64,000 nucleotides of DNA, taken from positions 124,001 through 188,000 of the forward strand of contig CAYQQQ010000006.1 in assembly GCA_964420125.1 (NCBI GenBank). The letters run 5' to 3'. The translations under genes were made by a program, and so were the position numbers. The first letter of the stretch is position 1; the number at the start of each line of letters is the position of its first letter. This document shows, piece after piece, positions 47,486-56,550 of the stretch. Below the pieces are notes generated by a model. That model did not search any database and was not told where the DNA came from. It worked only from the letters and a program-made list of their open reading frames with translations. This DNA is from CAYQQQ01 sp964420125 (GTDB lineage: Bacteria; Actinomycetota; Acidimicrobiia; Acidimicrobiales; Microtrichaceae).

Positions 47486-49563
47486 GCGGCTTCCAGCTCG
47501 CGGATGCGGTTGAGGAGCCGATCCAGCGTGACCGGCTCGGAGAGCAGGAAGCCCTGGGCGAGGTCGCAGCGCATGTTGCGCAGGTGGGCCAGGGTCGGCT
47601 CGTCGGCCACGCCCACGGCGGTGACCTCGATGCCCAGCTGGTGGCAGAACTCGATCGTGGAAGCCACCACGGCGGCGTCCTGGGCGATGGCCGCCATCGT
47701 GGCGATGAAGCTCCGGTCGATCTTGAGCCCGGCCACGGCGAGGCCCGACACGGCGCCGAGCGACGTGAACCCGGCGCCGAAGTCGTCGACGGCCACCGAC
47801 AGGCCGAGCTCGTTCATGCGGTTCACGAAGTCGGCCGTGCGCAGCGGGTCCTCGGAGAGCAGCGACTCGGTGATCTCGATCTCCAGGCGGTCGCGGGCGT
47901 CGATGCCGTCGGCGGCCAGCAGACCGAGGAAGGAGTGGAGGTCGTCGGTGCTGCCGAACGAGGACAGGTTGACGGCCACCTTCAGGCCCGGCTGCACCGC
48001 CTGGAGGTCCGCGGCGGCCTGGGCGGCCTCGCCGAGGATCCATCGTCCGAGCGGGGCCACGAGGCCCGATCGCTCCACGAGGTCGAGCATGCCGGGCGAG
48101 CGGTCGGCGTCAGGGTTGCGCCAGCGCAGGAGGGCCTCCACCTTCACCACCCGGCCGGTGCGCAGGTCGATGACGGGCTGGAAGCGCAGCTCGATGTCGC
48201 CGTCCACCAGGCCGGTGCGCACCGTGTCCAGGACTCCGGCGCGGGTCTCGTCCTCGGGGCGCTGCTCGATCGCCCACGACACGCCCCGGGTGGCCGCGCT
48301 GGCCGCGGCCGTCTCGGCGGCGCGCAGCAGGCGGAGGCCGGTGCCGGGCCGGTCGGTCATCGCCGCTCCCACGGTGGCCCGCACCTCCACGGCATGGCCC
48401 TCGACGTCGACCGGAACCTGGAGGGCGCCGGCGACGGTGCGTGCGGTCGTGGCCAGCTCGCTCTCGTTGAGCGTGGAGACCGCCATGGGCATCGGGTCCT
48501 CGCCATCGAGCTGATGTCGCCGACGGCGTTCGTAGTCGGTCTCGGCGTCGGGCTCCAGCAGCACGGCGATGCGTCGGTCGGCGACGCGGGCCACCAACGG
48601 CGACCGGCCCACCACCTCCGCCACCCGTCGACCGACCGCGGTCACGAGACCGTCGCCGGCGTCGCCGTGCTGCAGGTCGACGACCACCAGGCCCACGGGG
48701 AGCCGGCCGAGCTGCGAGGCCTCTGCCAGCCGCTCCTCCAGTCCGGCCACGCTGGCCAGCCCGCTGCGCTGGTCGTGGTGGGCCCGTTGGCGGAGGTGGT
48801 CCTCCAGGTCGGCCTGTCGGGTGATGTCCCGGAAGCGCAGGGCGATGGTGCCGTCACGGAGGCGGTCGAAGGTGAGCTCCATCCGCTTGCCCGGCGCCTC
48901 GTCGAAGCGCAGGCGCTCGAAGGTGAGGCGTTCGCCGGTGTGGGCGGTGTCGAAGGCGGCAGAGCGGAGGAGCTGGGCGGTCGCGGTGGAGAACAGCGGG
49001 GTGAGGGGCGCCCCGGTGGCCTGCTCGGTGATGCCGAGCAGGTCGGCGGCCGCGGCGTTGCGGTCGACGACCATCAGCGAGTCGGGGTCGCGGGCGTCGA
49101 GCAGGGCCAGCACCACCACGGCGTCGCTGGACACCTCGAGCAGCTCCTCGGCTCGGCGGCGCTTGCGGACCCCTGGCTGGTCCTTGGAGACGTCGACCAG
49201 CGTCAGGTGCAGCGGCTGGTCGAGGCCGGGGTCGATGACGTCGAAGCGGAAGCTGCGCCATCCCCCGCGGGCCTGTGCGAGGCGGATCACCGGCGCCTCG
49301 GCGTGGGTGGCCATCCCCACGGTGCGGAAGGTGGCGAGGTCCTCGACGTGGACCAGGCTGCGCAGCCGGCCCGGCTCGAGGAAGGACGCGGGCTCCCAGC
49401 CGAGCACCTCGCCGATGCTGGAGGAGACGTGGTGGGCGTCCGCCCCGACCTGGACCTGGCGCACGACGACGACCCCGCCGGCGACGAGCGCATCGTCGTA
49501 GGCGGCGCGCACCGCGGCCAGCTCTCGCTCGGTGGTGCGGCGACGGGTCCAGGGCAGGGCCAT
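47476..49563 (-). CDS. PAS-(degenerate GGDEF)-EAL signalling protein
   Basis: 695 residues. Two PAS-like regions (about 20-130 and 135-270) precede a GGDEF domain whose catalytic motif is lost (VARVADRRIAVLL), so no c-di-GMP synthesis is expected. The EAL domain has VEALLRW, AVNLSS, EIEITESLL, VDDFGAGFTSL and LKIDRSF, but the late AEGVE motif reads AVGVADE (about residue 648), losing a metal/water-coordinating Glu. The phosphodiesterase may be weak or dead, and a c-di-GMP receptor role is possible. The TAGAGT -10 box (49572-49577, minus strand) ends 8 nt before the ATG, a leaderless layout. Confidence 0.85.
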   Translation of the reverse strand: MALPWTRRRTTERELAAVRAAYDDALVAGGVVVVRQVQVGADAHHVSSSIGEVLGWEPASFLEPGRLRSLVHVEDLATFRTVGMATHAEAPVIRLAQARGGWRSFRFDVIDPGLDQPLHLTLVDVSKDQPGVRKRRRAEELLEVSSDAVVVLALLDARDPDSLMVVDRNAAAADLLGITEQATGAPLTPLFSTATAQLLRSAAFDTAHTGERLTFERLRFDEAPGKRMELTFDRLRDGTIALRFRDITRQADLEDHLRQRAHHDQRSGLASVAGLEERLAEASQLGRLPVGLVVVDLQHGDAGDGLVTAVGRRVAEVVGRSPLVARVADRRIAVLLEPDAETDYERRRRHQLDGEDPMPMAVSTLNESELATTARTVAGALQVPVDVEGHAVEVRATVGAAMTDRPGTGLRLLRAAETAAASAATRGVSWAIEQRPEDETRAGVLDTVRTGLVDGDIELRFQPVIDLRTGRVVKVEALLRWRNPDADRSPGMLDLVERSGLVAPLGRWILGEAAQAAADLQAVQPGLKVAVNLSSFGSTDDLHSFLGLLAADGIDARDRLEIEITESLLSEDPLRTADFVNRMNELGLSVAVDDFGAGFTSLGAVSGLAVAGLKIDRSFIATMAAIAQDAAVVASTIEFCHQLGIEVTAVGVADEPTLAHLRNMRCDLAQGFLLSEPVTLDRLLNRIRELEAAYT

Positions 49564-49627
49564 CGACGGACACTCTAGGGTCGTGGGTCCCCCAGCGCTG
49601 GCATCGACGACCGTAGGGTGGCGCGCC

Positions 49628-50416
49628 GTGAGCGCAGCATCGGTCGGCGCGACGGGGTCATCCAGGGCGGATCCGTGCGGTGGCGACGACTGGGTCTGCG
49701 CCCGGGTCTACGACGCCACCTCCAACGAGGCGCTGGCCTCGGCGGTGAGCTGGCTCGCCGACAAGCCCCTGCGGATCCTGGCGATCCTCGTCGCGGCGTT
49801 CGTGGCCAACCGCGTGATGCGGCACCTGGTGCGCAACAGCATCACCCGCACGATCTCCGGGGCCGACCGACTCGGCGGTGTGGTGCCCTCCGGCGCCGGG
49901 GCGCGCCGCCGCCGGGTGCGGGCGGAGGCCCGCGCCGCCACGTTGGGCACCGTCGCCGCGTCGATGGTGACCGCGGTGGTGGTGTTCTTCGCCCTCACGT
50001 CGGTCCTGTCGGTGCTCGGCGTGAGCCTGGCAGCCCTGCTGGCCTCCGCAGGCGTGGTCGGTGTGGCGCTGGGGTTCGGCGCCCAGAACCTGGTGCGTGA
50101 CGTGCTGGCCGGCTGGTTCATCCTCGCCGAGGACCGCTACGGGGTCGGCGACACCATCGATGCCGGCGCCCCTGCGGTGGGCGTGGTGGAGCGCGTGACG
50201 CTGCGGTCCACCCGCCTCCGGGCCGAGGACGGCACCGTGTGGCACGTCGCCAACGGGGAGATCCTGAAGGTGGGGAACCGCAGCCAGGGTGCTGCCGGCG
50301 CCGCCGCAGCCGATGACGACGCCGGCGGCGGTGAGGGCGACGGCGGCGTTGACGGCGGGGCCGCGGTGGGTCCGGGTGCCGCCGAGGTCGCGCCGGGCGA
50401 CGGTCCACCACCGTGA
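49628..50416 (+). CDS. Small MscS-family mechanosensitive channel
   Basis: 262 residues. Two or three hydrophobic helices lead to the MscS pore helix LLASAGVVGVALGFGAQNLVRD, rich in Ala/Gly with the conserved GFGAQNLV, followed by the beta domain ILAEDRYGVGDTI and VWHVANGEILKVGNRSQG. The protein ends there with an Ala/Asp/Gly-rich tail instead of the usual C-terminal alpha/beta cage domain. It would open under membrane tension to release solutes. The TAGGGT -10 box (49614-49619) ends 8 nt before the GTG. The divergent GGDEF-EAL start is 64 bp away. Confidence 0.88.
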   Translation: MSAASVGATGSSRADPCGGDDWVCARVYDATSNEALASAVSWLADKPLRILAILVAAFVANRVMRHLVRNSITRTISGADRLGGVVPSGAGARRRRVRAEARAATLGTVAASMVTAVVVFFALTSVLSVLGVSLAALLASAGVVGVALGFGAQNLVRDVLAGWFILAEDRYGVGDTIDAGAPAVGVVERVTLRSTRLRAEDGTVWHVANGEILKVGNRSQGAAGAAAADDDAGGGEGDGGVDGGAAVGPGAAEVAPGDGPPP

Positions 50417-50487
50417 TCGTGCCCACCGCTACGGTGAGCCTCCGGCGGACGGAGTCGAGGCCACTTCGCGCGAGCACGAAGGTGACC

Positions 50488-50661
50488 ATGAACAAACTCC
50501 TCCCCCAGGTGATCGGCGGTCTCGGTGCTGTGGTGCTGATGGTGCTGATCTGGCGCGGTGACGGTGCCGCCGCCGAGACCGTGCAGGACGTGTTCGGCTG
50601 GATCGGCGGGTTCCTCCAGGACGCCGTCGACGCCATCTCCGACTTCGTCAACGACTTCTGA
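50488..50661 (+). CDS. 57-residue small membrane protein
   Basis: MNKLLPQVIGGLGAVVLMVL gives one transmembrane helix at the N-terminus; the rest (ETVQDVFGWIGGFLQDAVDA) is an amphipathic acidic helix. AAGGTGA lies five bases before the ATG, which decides this start over an in-frame upstream one at 50413. It follows the MscS gene by 71 bp and precedes the PH-domain gene by 5 bp, so it probably shares a transcript with the latter. Function unknown. Confidence 0.65.
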   Translation: MNKLLPQVIGGLGAVVLMVLIWRGDGAAAETVQDVFGWIGGFLQDAVDAISDFVNDF

Positions 50662-50666
50662 GCTCG

Positions 50667-51245
50667 GTGGCCCTCACCCCCACCACGCCTCCGCTGCGGC
50701 CACGCCAGCGCGGGTGGCGTCCCGACGAGATCGCCGACAGCTTCCTGCTCGCCGACGAGAAGGTGCTGCTGAACGAGCACCAGTCGCTGCGGGCCTGGCT
50801 CCTGGGCCAGGTCCCCTTGGCGCTGGGCGGGGTGGTCGTGGTGCTCGTGCTGTGGTGGGTGCTGGGAGGAGCGTCGGCTGCGCTGGCGAGCGTGGTGCTG
50901 CTCGCCCTGGCGGTGGTGATCGCCGGGCGGGCCTTCGAGGCCAGCTACACCCGCTACGTGATCACCGACATGCGGGTGCTGCGGGTGTCGGGGGTGATGA
51001 ACCGCAACGTGGAGTTCATCCCCTGGAAGAAGGTGACCGACGTGAGCCGACGGGAGTCGGTGTTCCAGTGGATGGTGGGCTCGGCCACCATCCGCATCGA
51101 GTCGGCCAACGAGCGCTCTGCGTTCCGGGAGATGACCGACGTGCACCGCCCCGAGCGCTTCTACCGCCTGCTGGTGACCATGGTCGACCGCCACAACGGC
51201 CGGGTGGCGGTGGAGGGCATCGACCCCGGCGACCTCGAGGACTGA
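50667..51245 (+). CDS. Bacterial PH-domain (bPH2/YdbS-like) membrane protein
   Basis: 192 residues. Two hydrophobic helices (PLALGGVVVVLVLWWVLGG and ALASVVLLALAVVIAGRAF) are followed by a YdbS-type bPH2 domain: YTRYVITDMRVLRVSGVMNR, FIPWKKVTDVSRRESVFQWM and GSATIRIESANE. Such proteins sit in the membrane and may bind lipids or help resist membrane-active agents. The GTG start is 5 bp after the small membrane gene, suggesting translational linkage. Confidence 0.85.
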   Translation: MALTPTTPPLRPRQRGWRPDEIADSFLLADEKVLLNEHQSLRAWLLGQVPLALGGVVVVLVLWWVLGGASAALASVVLLALAVVIAGRAFEASYTRYVITDMRVLRVSGVMNRNVEFIPWKKVTDVSRRESVFQWMVGSATIRIESANERSAFREMTDVHRPERFYRLLVTMVDRHNGRVAVEGIDPGDLED

Positions 51246-51314
51246 TCCTGGCGCTTCCGGTGCTCGGCAGGCACCGCACCCGTGCCCGCTGGGTGTCAGA
51301 GGGGTGATGGAGCC

Positions 51315-54300
51315 TCAGCGGAACCCGAGGATCGTGGTCCGGGCCGTCGTGGTGTTGCCCGCCTCGTCGAGCGCCGTGACCGTCACCGCGTCCCGGGCCG
51401 CCCGGGAGCTGGGCCTGTAGCGGAAGCTGTAGGTGGACCCCGTCACGCGCACGGCGGTGGCGGGGATCGTGCGGTCGTTCACCCGGAAGGTCACCCCGGT
51501 CACGCCGACGTCGTCGGTGGCGGTCGCGGTGACGGTGGTCCAGCCGAGGACCACCGCCGGGCTCCTCCAGGAGCCGGTCCCGACGCGCCGGTCGCCCCAC
51601 CAGATCTCCCCTGGACGTGGCCGGCTCACGGTGACGACGGGGTCGGTGGTGTCGGAGGGGGGCGACGGGTCGGTGACCGTGACCGCGGCGCCCAGCTCCG
51701 TGATCCCGCCGTCGCCGTCGTCGAGGCGGACCGCCACCGCGTAGGCACCGGCGGCCGACGGCGTGCACACGGCCGAGGCGCCGAAGGGGCCTCCGCCGCA
51801 GGCGAAGGCGATGGCCACGGGATCGCCGGCGACGTCCTGCACGTCGGTCACCGAGAGGGTGAGCGCGGTGCCGGTGGTGCCGGTGGGCGGAGCCACCAGG
51901 GTGGCGGTGGGGGCGACGTTGGTGACCTCCACCGTGGCCGAGCCCGTGGCCTGTCGGCCCGCCTCGTCGGTCACCCGGGCCGCCACCGGAAGGCTCGCCG
52001 GGCCGTCGAGCGCCTCGATCGTGGCGCTGGCGCCCGCGCCGTCGTCGAACGCGCCGTCGTCGTCGAGGTCCCACTCGACGGTCGATGTGCCGGCGGCGCC
52101 GTCGACCGTGGCGTCGAGCGTGGCCGTAGAGCCCTCCGCCGTGGTGTCACCGGTGACGTCGATCCCCAGGGTGGCGCACTCGGGGGTGAGCGTCACCGTG
52201 GCCTCCCCGGAGGTGGTGCCCCCCTCGTCGACCGCCCGGTAGCGCGCGGTGGCCGGCTCGCAGGAGGCGCCGGGTCGGTCCCACACCAGCGCCGTGCCGT
52301 CGGCCGAAGCCGCCACGTGGTCACCCGTCACCGAGGTGACGTGCAGCGTCTGGTCCTCGGGGTCGGTGTCGTTGGCCAGCACGTCGAGCTCGGTCGGCCC
52401 GCTGGGAGCCACGGCCAGCTCGTCGTCGAGGGCGTCGGGTGGGTCGTTGGCGCCTGTCTCGGGCGGCAGCGACGACGTGCGCACGATGACCTCGCCGTCG
52501 AAGTGGTCGGCCTGCAGTGGCTGGTCGAACACCAGCGAGTGCACCTCGGTCACCCGCAGCGTCTGGGCGTTGGCGTGGCCCGGGTTGATGGTGACGACGT
52601 CGCCCGCGGCGAACTGGTTGGAGGAGATCTCGATCTCGTGGCTGCCGGCGGGGGCGTCGCCGCTGAGCTGGGTCGGCGCCGTGATGCTGCCCTCGTTGCC
52701 GGCGTCGCCGGAGTCGACGCCGTTGCCGTGCATCGAGCGGTAGATGATGTCGCCGAACACGGCATGGCCGGCGATGTTGGGATGGAACCCCCCGTAGACG
52801 GTGCCCTGAGACGACAGCGAGTCGCCGATGCCGTTGGACCAGTAGAACCCGGCGCAGACGCCGTGGTTGCGGAACGCCGACATCACCCCGCCGACGCGGT
52901 TCCACCCGTGGGCCTGGGCGGCCTCGGCGCCCCGCTGGTTGAGCGGCACCTGCATGGTGAACTCGAGGAACTCGAGCTCGGCGGGCTCGAGGTGCTTGGT
53001 GGCGAAGCGGTAGTCGCAGTACTCGCCGGCGTCGTCCTTGGAGGGGTCGGGGTACTCCAGCAGGTACACGTCGTCGGCCTCGATGCCCATCTCCCCGATC
53101 CGGTAGGAGAGGCTCGCGTACATGTCCGGGAGCCGGCCGAGGCGTTGGCCGATGACGTCGCCCACCGGCTCGCCCTCGAAGGGCACGTCGGCGCAGTCGT
53201 CGTGGTCGAGGCAGTGGACGAGGAAGTTCTCGAACTTGATGTCGTTGATCCCCGAGGTCATCAGCAGCGCGTCGACCTTCCGGGTGCCGAGGATGGAGGG
53301 GATCGTGTAGAGCTGCGGGGGGAGCGGCGGGCCCAGCGACGCCTGGGTCCCGGTGCCGGGGAAGCTCCCGAGCAGACCGGACTCGGTCCAGGCGCCGGAG
53401 CAGGCCAGGTGCACGAAGGTGACCGACGTGTGGTCGTCGTCGAGGGTCCCGGGGTCGTCGTCGTCTTCGATGCGCAGGGCGGCCTGGGCCGGGCCGGCCA
53501 GCTCGGAGCGGTCGCACTGGGCGAAGGACCATCCGGTCATCGGGTCCATCGCCCCCTCGCCGGAGCTCATCGAGTCGCCGATCGACACGATCACGATGTC
53601 GCGGGGTTCCAACCGCTCGGTCTCCTCCACGAGGATCTCGTCGTCGGGGCCCGTCAGCCGGGCACGCAGCGTGAAGGGGCTGAGGTTGTCGAGGGCGAGG
53701 CGCCAACGGCACGGCTCACCCGTGACCGCGGTGAACTCGTCGAAGGGGGTCTCGGTGTCGCCGGCCACGGTGAACAGCTCCAGCTCGCCGTCGTCGCAGC
53801 CACCGGGGCGGTCCAGGGTGATGTCGATGTGCCACTCGTCGGGGTGGGCGCCGGCGTAGTCGGTGACCGCCGTGCCGCCGCCGGTGAAGCGCCGCTCCAT
53901 CTCCCAGCGCAGCTCGGCGGGGGTGCGCACCTGGATGGTGCGCTCCGCCGTGCCCGACACCTCCTCGCCGTCGCGCGTCCCCGACACGTCGAAGCGCACG
54001 GTGGACGCGCCGCCCGCTCCGGAGCCCGCCTGGTCGTCGTAGGTCAGCTCCCACAGCAGCGCCTTCGTCTGCCCGGGCTGCAGGGTGAAGCCGACGGCGT
54101 CGCCCTGGGGCGCGCTCAGCACCCGACCGGGGACGTCCGCGAAGTGGAGGTCCTCGACCTGCACGTCGGTGACCTCGTGCTCGGTGGAGAGGTTGGTCAC
54201 CTCGACCCGGGCCACGACCTTCTCGCCCAGCTCGGCCTCCTCGGGGACCTTGGTGACGTCCACCTCCAGGTCCTCGGCGGTGGTGACCCGCACGGTGCTG

Positions 54301-56324
54301 CGGGCCTCCTCGGCGAGCTGGCCGTCCTCGCCGTCCCACACGGCACGGGCGACCACGTCGGCCGTGCCCGCCCGCAGGGCCCGGTACTCGAGGGTGAGCT
54401 CGCGGGTCTCCTCGGGCTGGAGGGTGCCGATCCCCAGGTCCGGCCCGGGCCCCCACGGCTCGAGGGGATCCTCGGTGGCGCCCTCGGCCGGCTCGACCCT
54501 CGGGAGGCCGTCGAGCCCCACCCCGGTGAGCTCCTCGGAGCTGGTGTTGGTCAGCTGGACCGTCACCTCGAACACCTCGGGGACCGGGTTGCCGTCACCG
54601 TCGGTCGCCAGGGGGACCGTCGAGGGGGCGTCGACGTCCACCGAGAGGGTCAGCGGCGCCTGGCCGGCCCGCACCCGCTGGCTGGCGGACACCGGCGCCC
54701 CGTTGTCCGCGGCGGTGCCCGCTGCGCTCACCCGCACGGTGGCTCCCCGGGGGTCGTCCAACGTGCCGGGGATCTGGAGGTGCACTGACTGGCCCTCGCC
54801 CAGCAGGGGCACCGTGGAGGGGTTCGGTGCGCCGAGCTCGGCGCCGCCGGGCACGCTCGGGTCGACCTCGGCGGTGACGTCCACACCCGAGACGTCGACG
54901 TTGCCGATGTTGACCAGGTCGGCCGACACGGTGAACGCCTCGCCGTCGGCGAGCTCCGTGGGCGACACCGAGAGGTTCTGCAGCTCCATCTCGCGCACCA
55001 CCCTGGCCTCGAGGGAGGCGGTGGCCGAGTCGGTGGTGACCACGCCCTGGTCGGTCTCGCTGCGGATGGCGGCCACCAGGTCGGTGGTGCCCTCCGCCAG
55101 GGTGCGCACCTGGTAGGTGAACACGCGCTGCTGGCCGCCGTACATCTGGAACCCGCCGGGGATCGGGGCGGGGTCGGGGCCGCTGACGATCTCGGCCACG
55201 GAGGGGTCGCCGACGGTCAGGCCGAGGTCCGCGGGGTCGAGGTCGACCTCGGCGTAGCCGGCGTCCGACGCGCCGGCGTCGACGGTGACCCGCACGGTGC
55301 GCTCACGGTCGAGCGCCACGGGCTGCTGGCCGAGCACCTCGACCGACACCTGGGGCCGGGGCCGTTCGTGCAGCACGGTGAACACCTGCTGGTCGGCGTC
55401 GCCCACGCTCACGTGCACCATGTCGTAGGGGGTGGGCTGTCGCGCCGGACCGTGGGGGTCGACGGGGCTGTGCTCGTCCCAGAGGTAGAGGTCCCACTCG
55501 CCCGGGGGCAGCCCGAAGGCCCAGTCGGGGTACACGGTGGGGTTCTGGGCGTTGATCCAGCGGGCGTCCACGCAGCGGGGGCCGCCGTCGGGGGGTCCCC
55601 ACGGAGCGTCCAACCCCGGCGTCGTCCCCGGCCGGTAGTACTCCCAGCCGCCGAGGAACAGGCAGTCGTCCAGCGTCGGGTCGTCGCCCGGCCTCACCGC
55701 CACCCCTCCGGAGGTGCGGCGATCGGTGAGCGCAGTGCCGTCGGGTCGGTTGGCCTTGACGTGCACCTTGTACATGGTGGGGGTCACCCACACGGCGCCG
55801 TAGCCGGATCGTCGGCCCCCGCTGTAGGCGCCGAAGTTCTGCCAGAGGGTGCCGTCGAGGCCGTGCCAGGAGCCGCCCGGGGTGTAGCGGACGGTGCAGG
55901 TGAGGTCCCGGACCCCACAGCCCCCCTCGACGGTCATCCCCGCGTTCATGGACGGCCACAGCACGTTCCAGTCGGGGTCCTCCGGATCCCCGACGTTGTC
56001 GGCGGTGTAGGTCCAGGTGACGGTGTCGCCCCAGGCGATGGCGGCCCGGCGCGGGCTGATGGCTGCGCCGTTCTCGTTCGGCAGGAGGCACTGGGTGCCC
56101 TCCGGGTAGCCCTCCGGCACCACCCAGGTGTTGGGGTTGGGGCCGGGGATGCAGTCGGGGTGGGGGCGCACCTCCTCGGCGGCCGCCGGTGTGGCGACCG
56201 TGGCGGTGCCCAGGGTCACCAGCAGTCCGCCCAGCAGCGCGGTGACCGCCACCAGCGCTCCCCAGCGGGCGCGACGGGAGCGGGCTCGCCCCGTGAGGGC
56301 CATCGTGCCGTGGTGTGCGTCCAT
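51315..56324 (-). CDS. Giant secreted SGNH/GDSL hydrolase with multiple Ig-like modules
   Basis: 1669 residues. The ATG at 56324 has GGGAGG upstream. A signal peptide ends near residue 48 (VATPAAAEE). Residues 50-300 are an aromatic-rich domain of unknown type, 300-830 several CARDB/DUF11-like beta modules (for example VSPTELADGEAFTVSADLVN). The hydrolase spans about 905-1230: VIVSIGDSMSSGEG (Ser nucleophile, about 920), HLACSGAW (Gly block), TSGINDIKF (Asn block) and GGFHPNIAGHAVFG (Asp/His). The C-terminus has Ig/cadherin-like and PKD-like modules (LDVLANDTDPEDQTLHVTS) and GVTGVTFRVNDRTI. It is likely a cell-surface esterase or lipase; the substrate is unknown. No sortase signal is seen. 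Confidence 0.8.
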   Translation of the reverse strand: MDAHHGTMALTGRARSRRARWGALVAVTALLGGLLVTLGTATVATPAAAEEVRPHPDCIPGPNPNTWVVPEGYPEGTQCLLPNENGAAISPRRAAIAWGDTVTWTYTADNVGDPEDPDWNVLWPSMNAGMTVEGGCGVRDLTCTVRYTPGGSWHGLDGTLWQNFGAYSGGRRSGYGAVWVTPTMYKVHVKANRPDGTALTDRRTSGGVAVRPGDDPTLDDCLFLGGWEYYRPGTTPGLDAPWGPPDGGPRCVDARWINAQNPTVYPDWAFGLPPGEWDLYLWDEHSPVDPHGPARQPTPYDMVHVSVGDADQQVFTVLHERPRPQVSVEVLGQQPVALDRERTVRVTVDAGASDAGYAEVDLDPADLGLTVGDPSVAEIVSGPDPAPIPGGFQMYGGQQRVFTYQVRTLAEGTTDLVAAIRSETDQGVVTTDSATASLEARVVREMELQNLSVSPTELADGEAFTVSADLVNIGNVDVSGVDVTAEVDPSVPGGAELGAPNPSTVPLLGEGQSVHLQIPGTLDDPRGATVRVSAAGTAADNGAPVSASQRVRAGQAPLTLSVDVDAPSTVPLATDGDGNPVPEVFEVTVQLTNTSSEELTGVGLDGLPRVEPAEGATEDPLEPWGPGPDLGIGTLQPEETRELTLEYRALRAGTADVVARAVWDGEDGQLAEEARSTVRVTTAEDLEVDVTKVPEEAELGEKVVARVEVTNLSTEHEVTDVQVEDLHFADVPGRVLSAPQGDAVGFTLQPGQTKALLWELTYDDQAGSGAGGASTVRFDVSGTRDGEEVSGTAERTIQVRTPAELRWEMERRFTGGGTAVTDYAGAHPDEWHIDITLDRPGGCDDGELELFTVAGDTETPFDEFTAVTGEPCRWRLALDNLSPFTLRARLTGPDDEILVEETERLEPRDIVIVSIGDSMSSGEGAMDPMTGWSFAQCDRSELAGPAQAALRIEDDDDPGTLDDDHTSVTFVHLACSGAWTESGLLGSFPGTGTQASLGPPLPPQLYTIPSILGTRKVDALLMTSGINDIKFENFLVHCLDHDDCADVPFEGEPVGDVIGQRLGRLPDMYASLSYRIGEMGIEADDVYLLEYPDPSKDDAGEYCDYRFATKHLEPAELEFLEFTMQVPLNQRGAEAAQAHGWNRVGGVMSAFRNHGVCAGFYWSNGIGDSLSSQGTVYGGFHPNIAGHAVFGDIIYRSMHGNGVDSGDAGNEGSITAPTQLSGDAPAGSHEIEISSNQFAAGDVVTINPGHANAQTLRVTEVHSLVFDQPLQADHFDGEVIVRTSSLPPETGANDPPDALDDELAVAPSGPTELDVLANDTDPEDQTLHVTSVTGDHVAASADGTALVWDRPGASCEPATARYRAVDEGGTTSGEATVTLTPECATLGIDVTGDTTAEGSTATLDATVDGAAGTSTVEWDLDDDGAFDDGAGASATIEALDGPASLPVAARVTDEAGRQATGSATVEVTNVAPTATLVAPPTGTTGTALTLSVTDVQDVAGDPVAIAFACGGGPFGASAVCTPSAAGAYAVAVRLDDGDGGITELGAAVTVTDPSPPSDTTDPVVTVSRPRPGEIWWGDRRVGTGSWRSPAVVLGWTTVTATATDDVGVTGVTFRVNDRTIPATAVRVTGSTYSFRYRPSSRAARDAVTVTALDEAGNTTTARTTILGFR

Positions 56325-56443
56325 CGTCGCCTCCCGTGGAGCGGGGCTCTCCGCGGCAGAGGGGGCACCACGCGCCGGGTGGAACGCTACGCACCAGGCG
56401 CGAACGAAGCGCGAACGGCCCCGACCGGCGCCCGACCACGCTT

Positions 56444-56488
56444 CTGGCAGCTGTGAGCCCCGCCGGTGTGGTCCCACGCCAGTCAGTT
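56444..56488. repeat. Dispersed palindromic repeat, copy C (inverted orientation)
   Basis: Read on the minus strand it contains ACTGGC, GTGGGACCACACCGGCG and ACAGCTGCCAG in the same order as copies A and B, with four bases deleted after ACTGGC. It lies in the 226-bp gap between the SGNH hydrolase start and the end of valS. The rest of that gap holds nothing I can identify. Confidence 0.65.
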
Positions 56489-56550
56489 GGACTTCGGGAG
56501 GCCAGGAGGTCGGGCGTCGCGCCCACCGCCCAGGGCCGAGCGCCGGGCGT

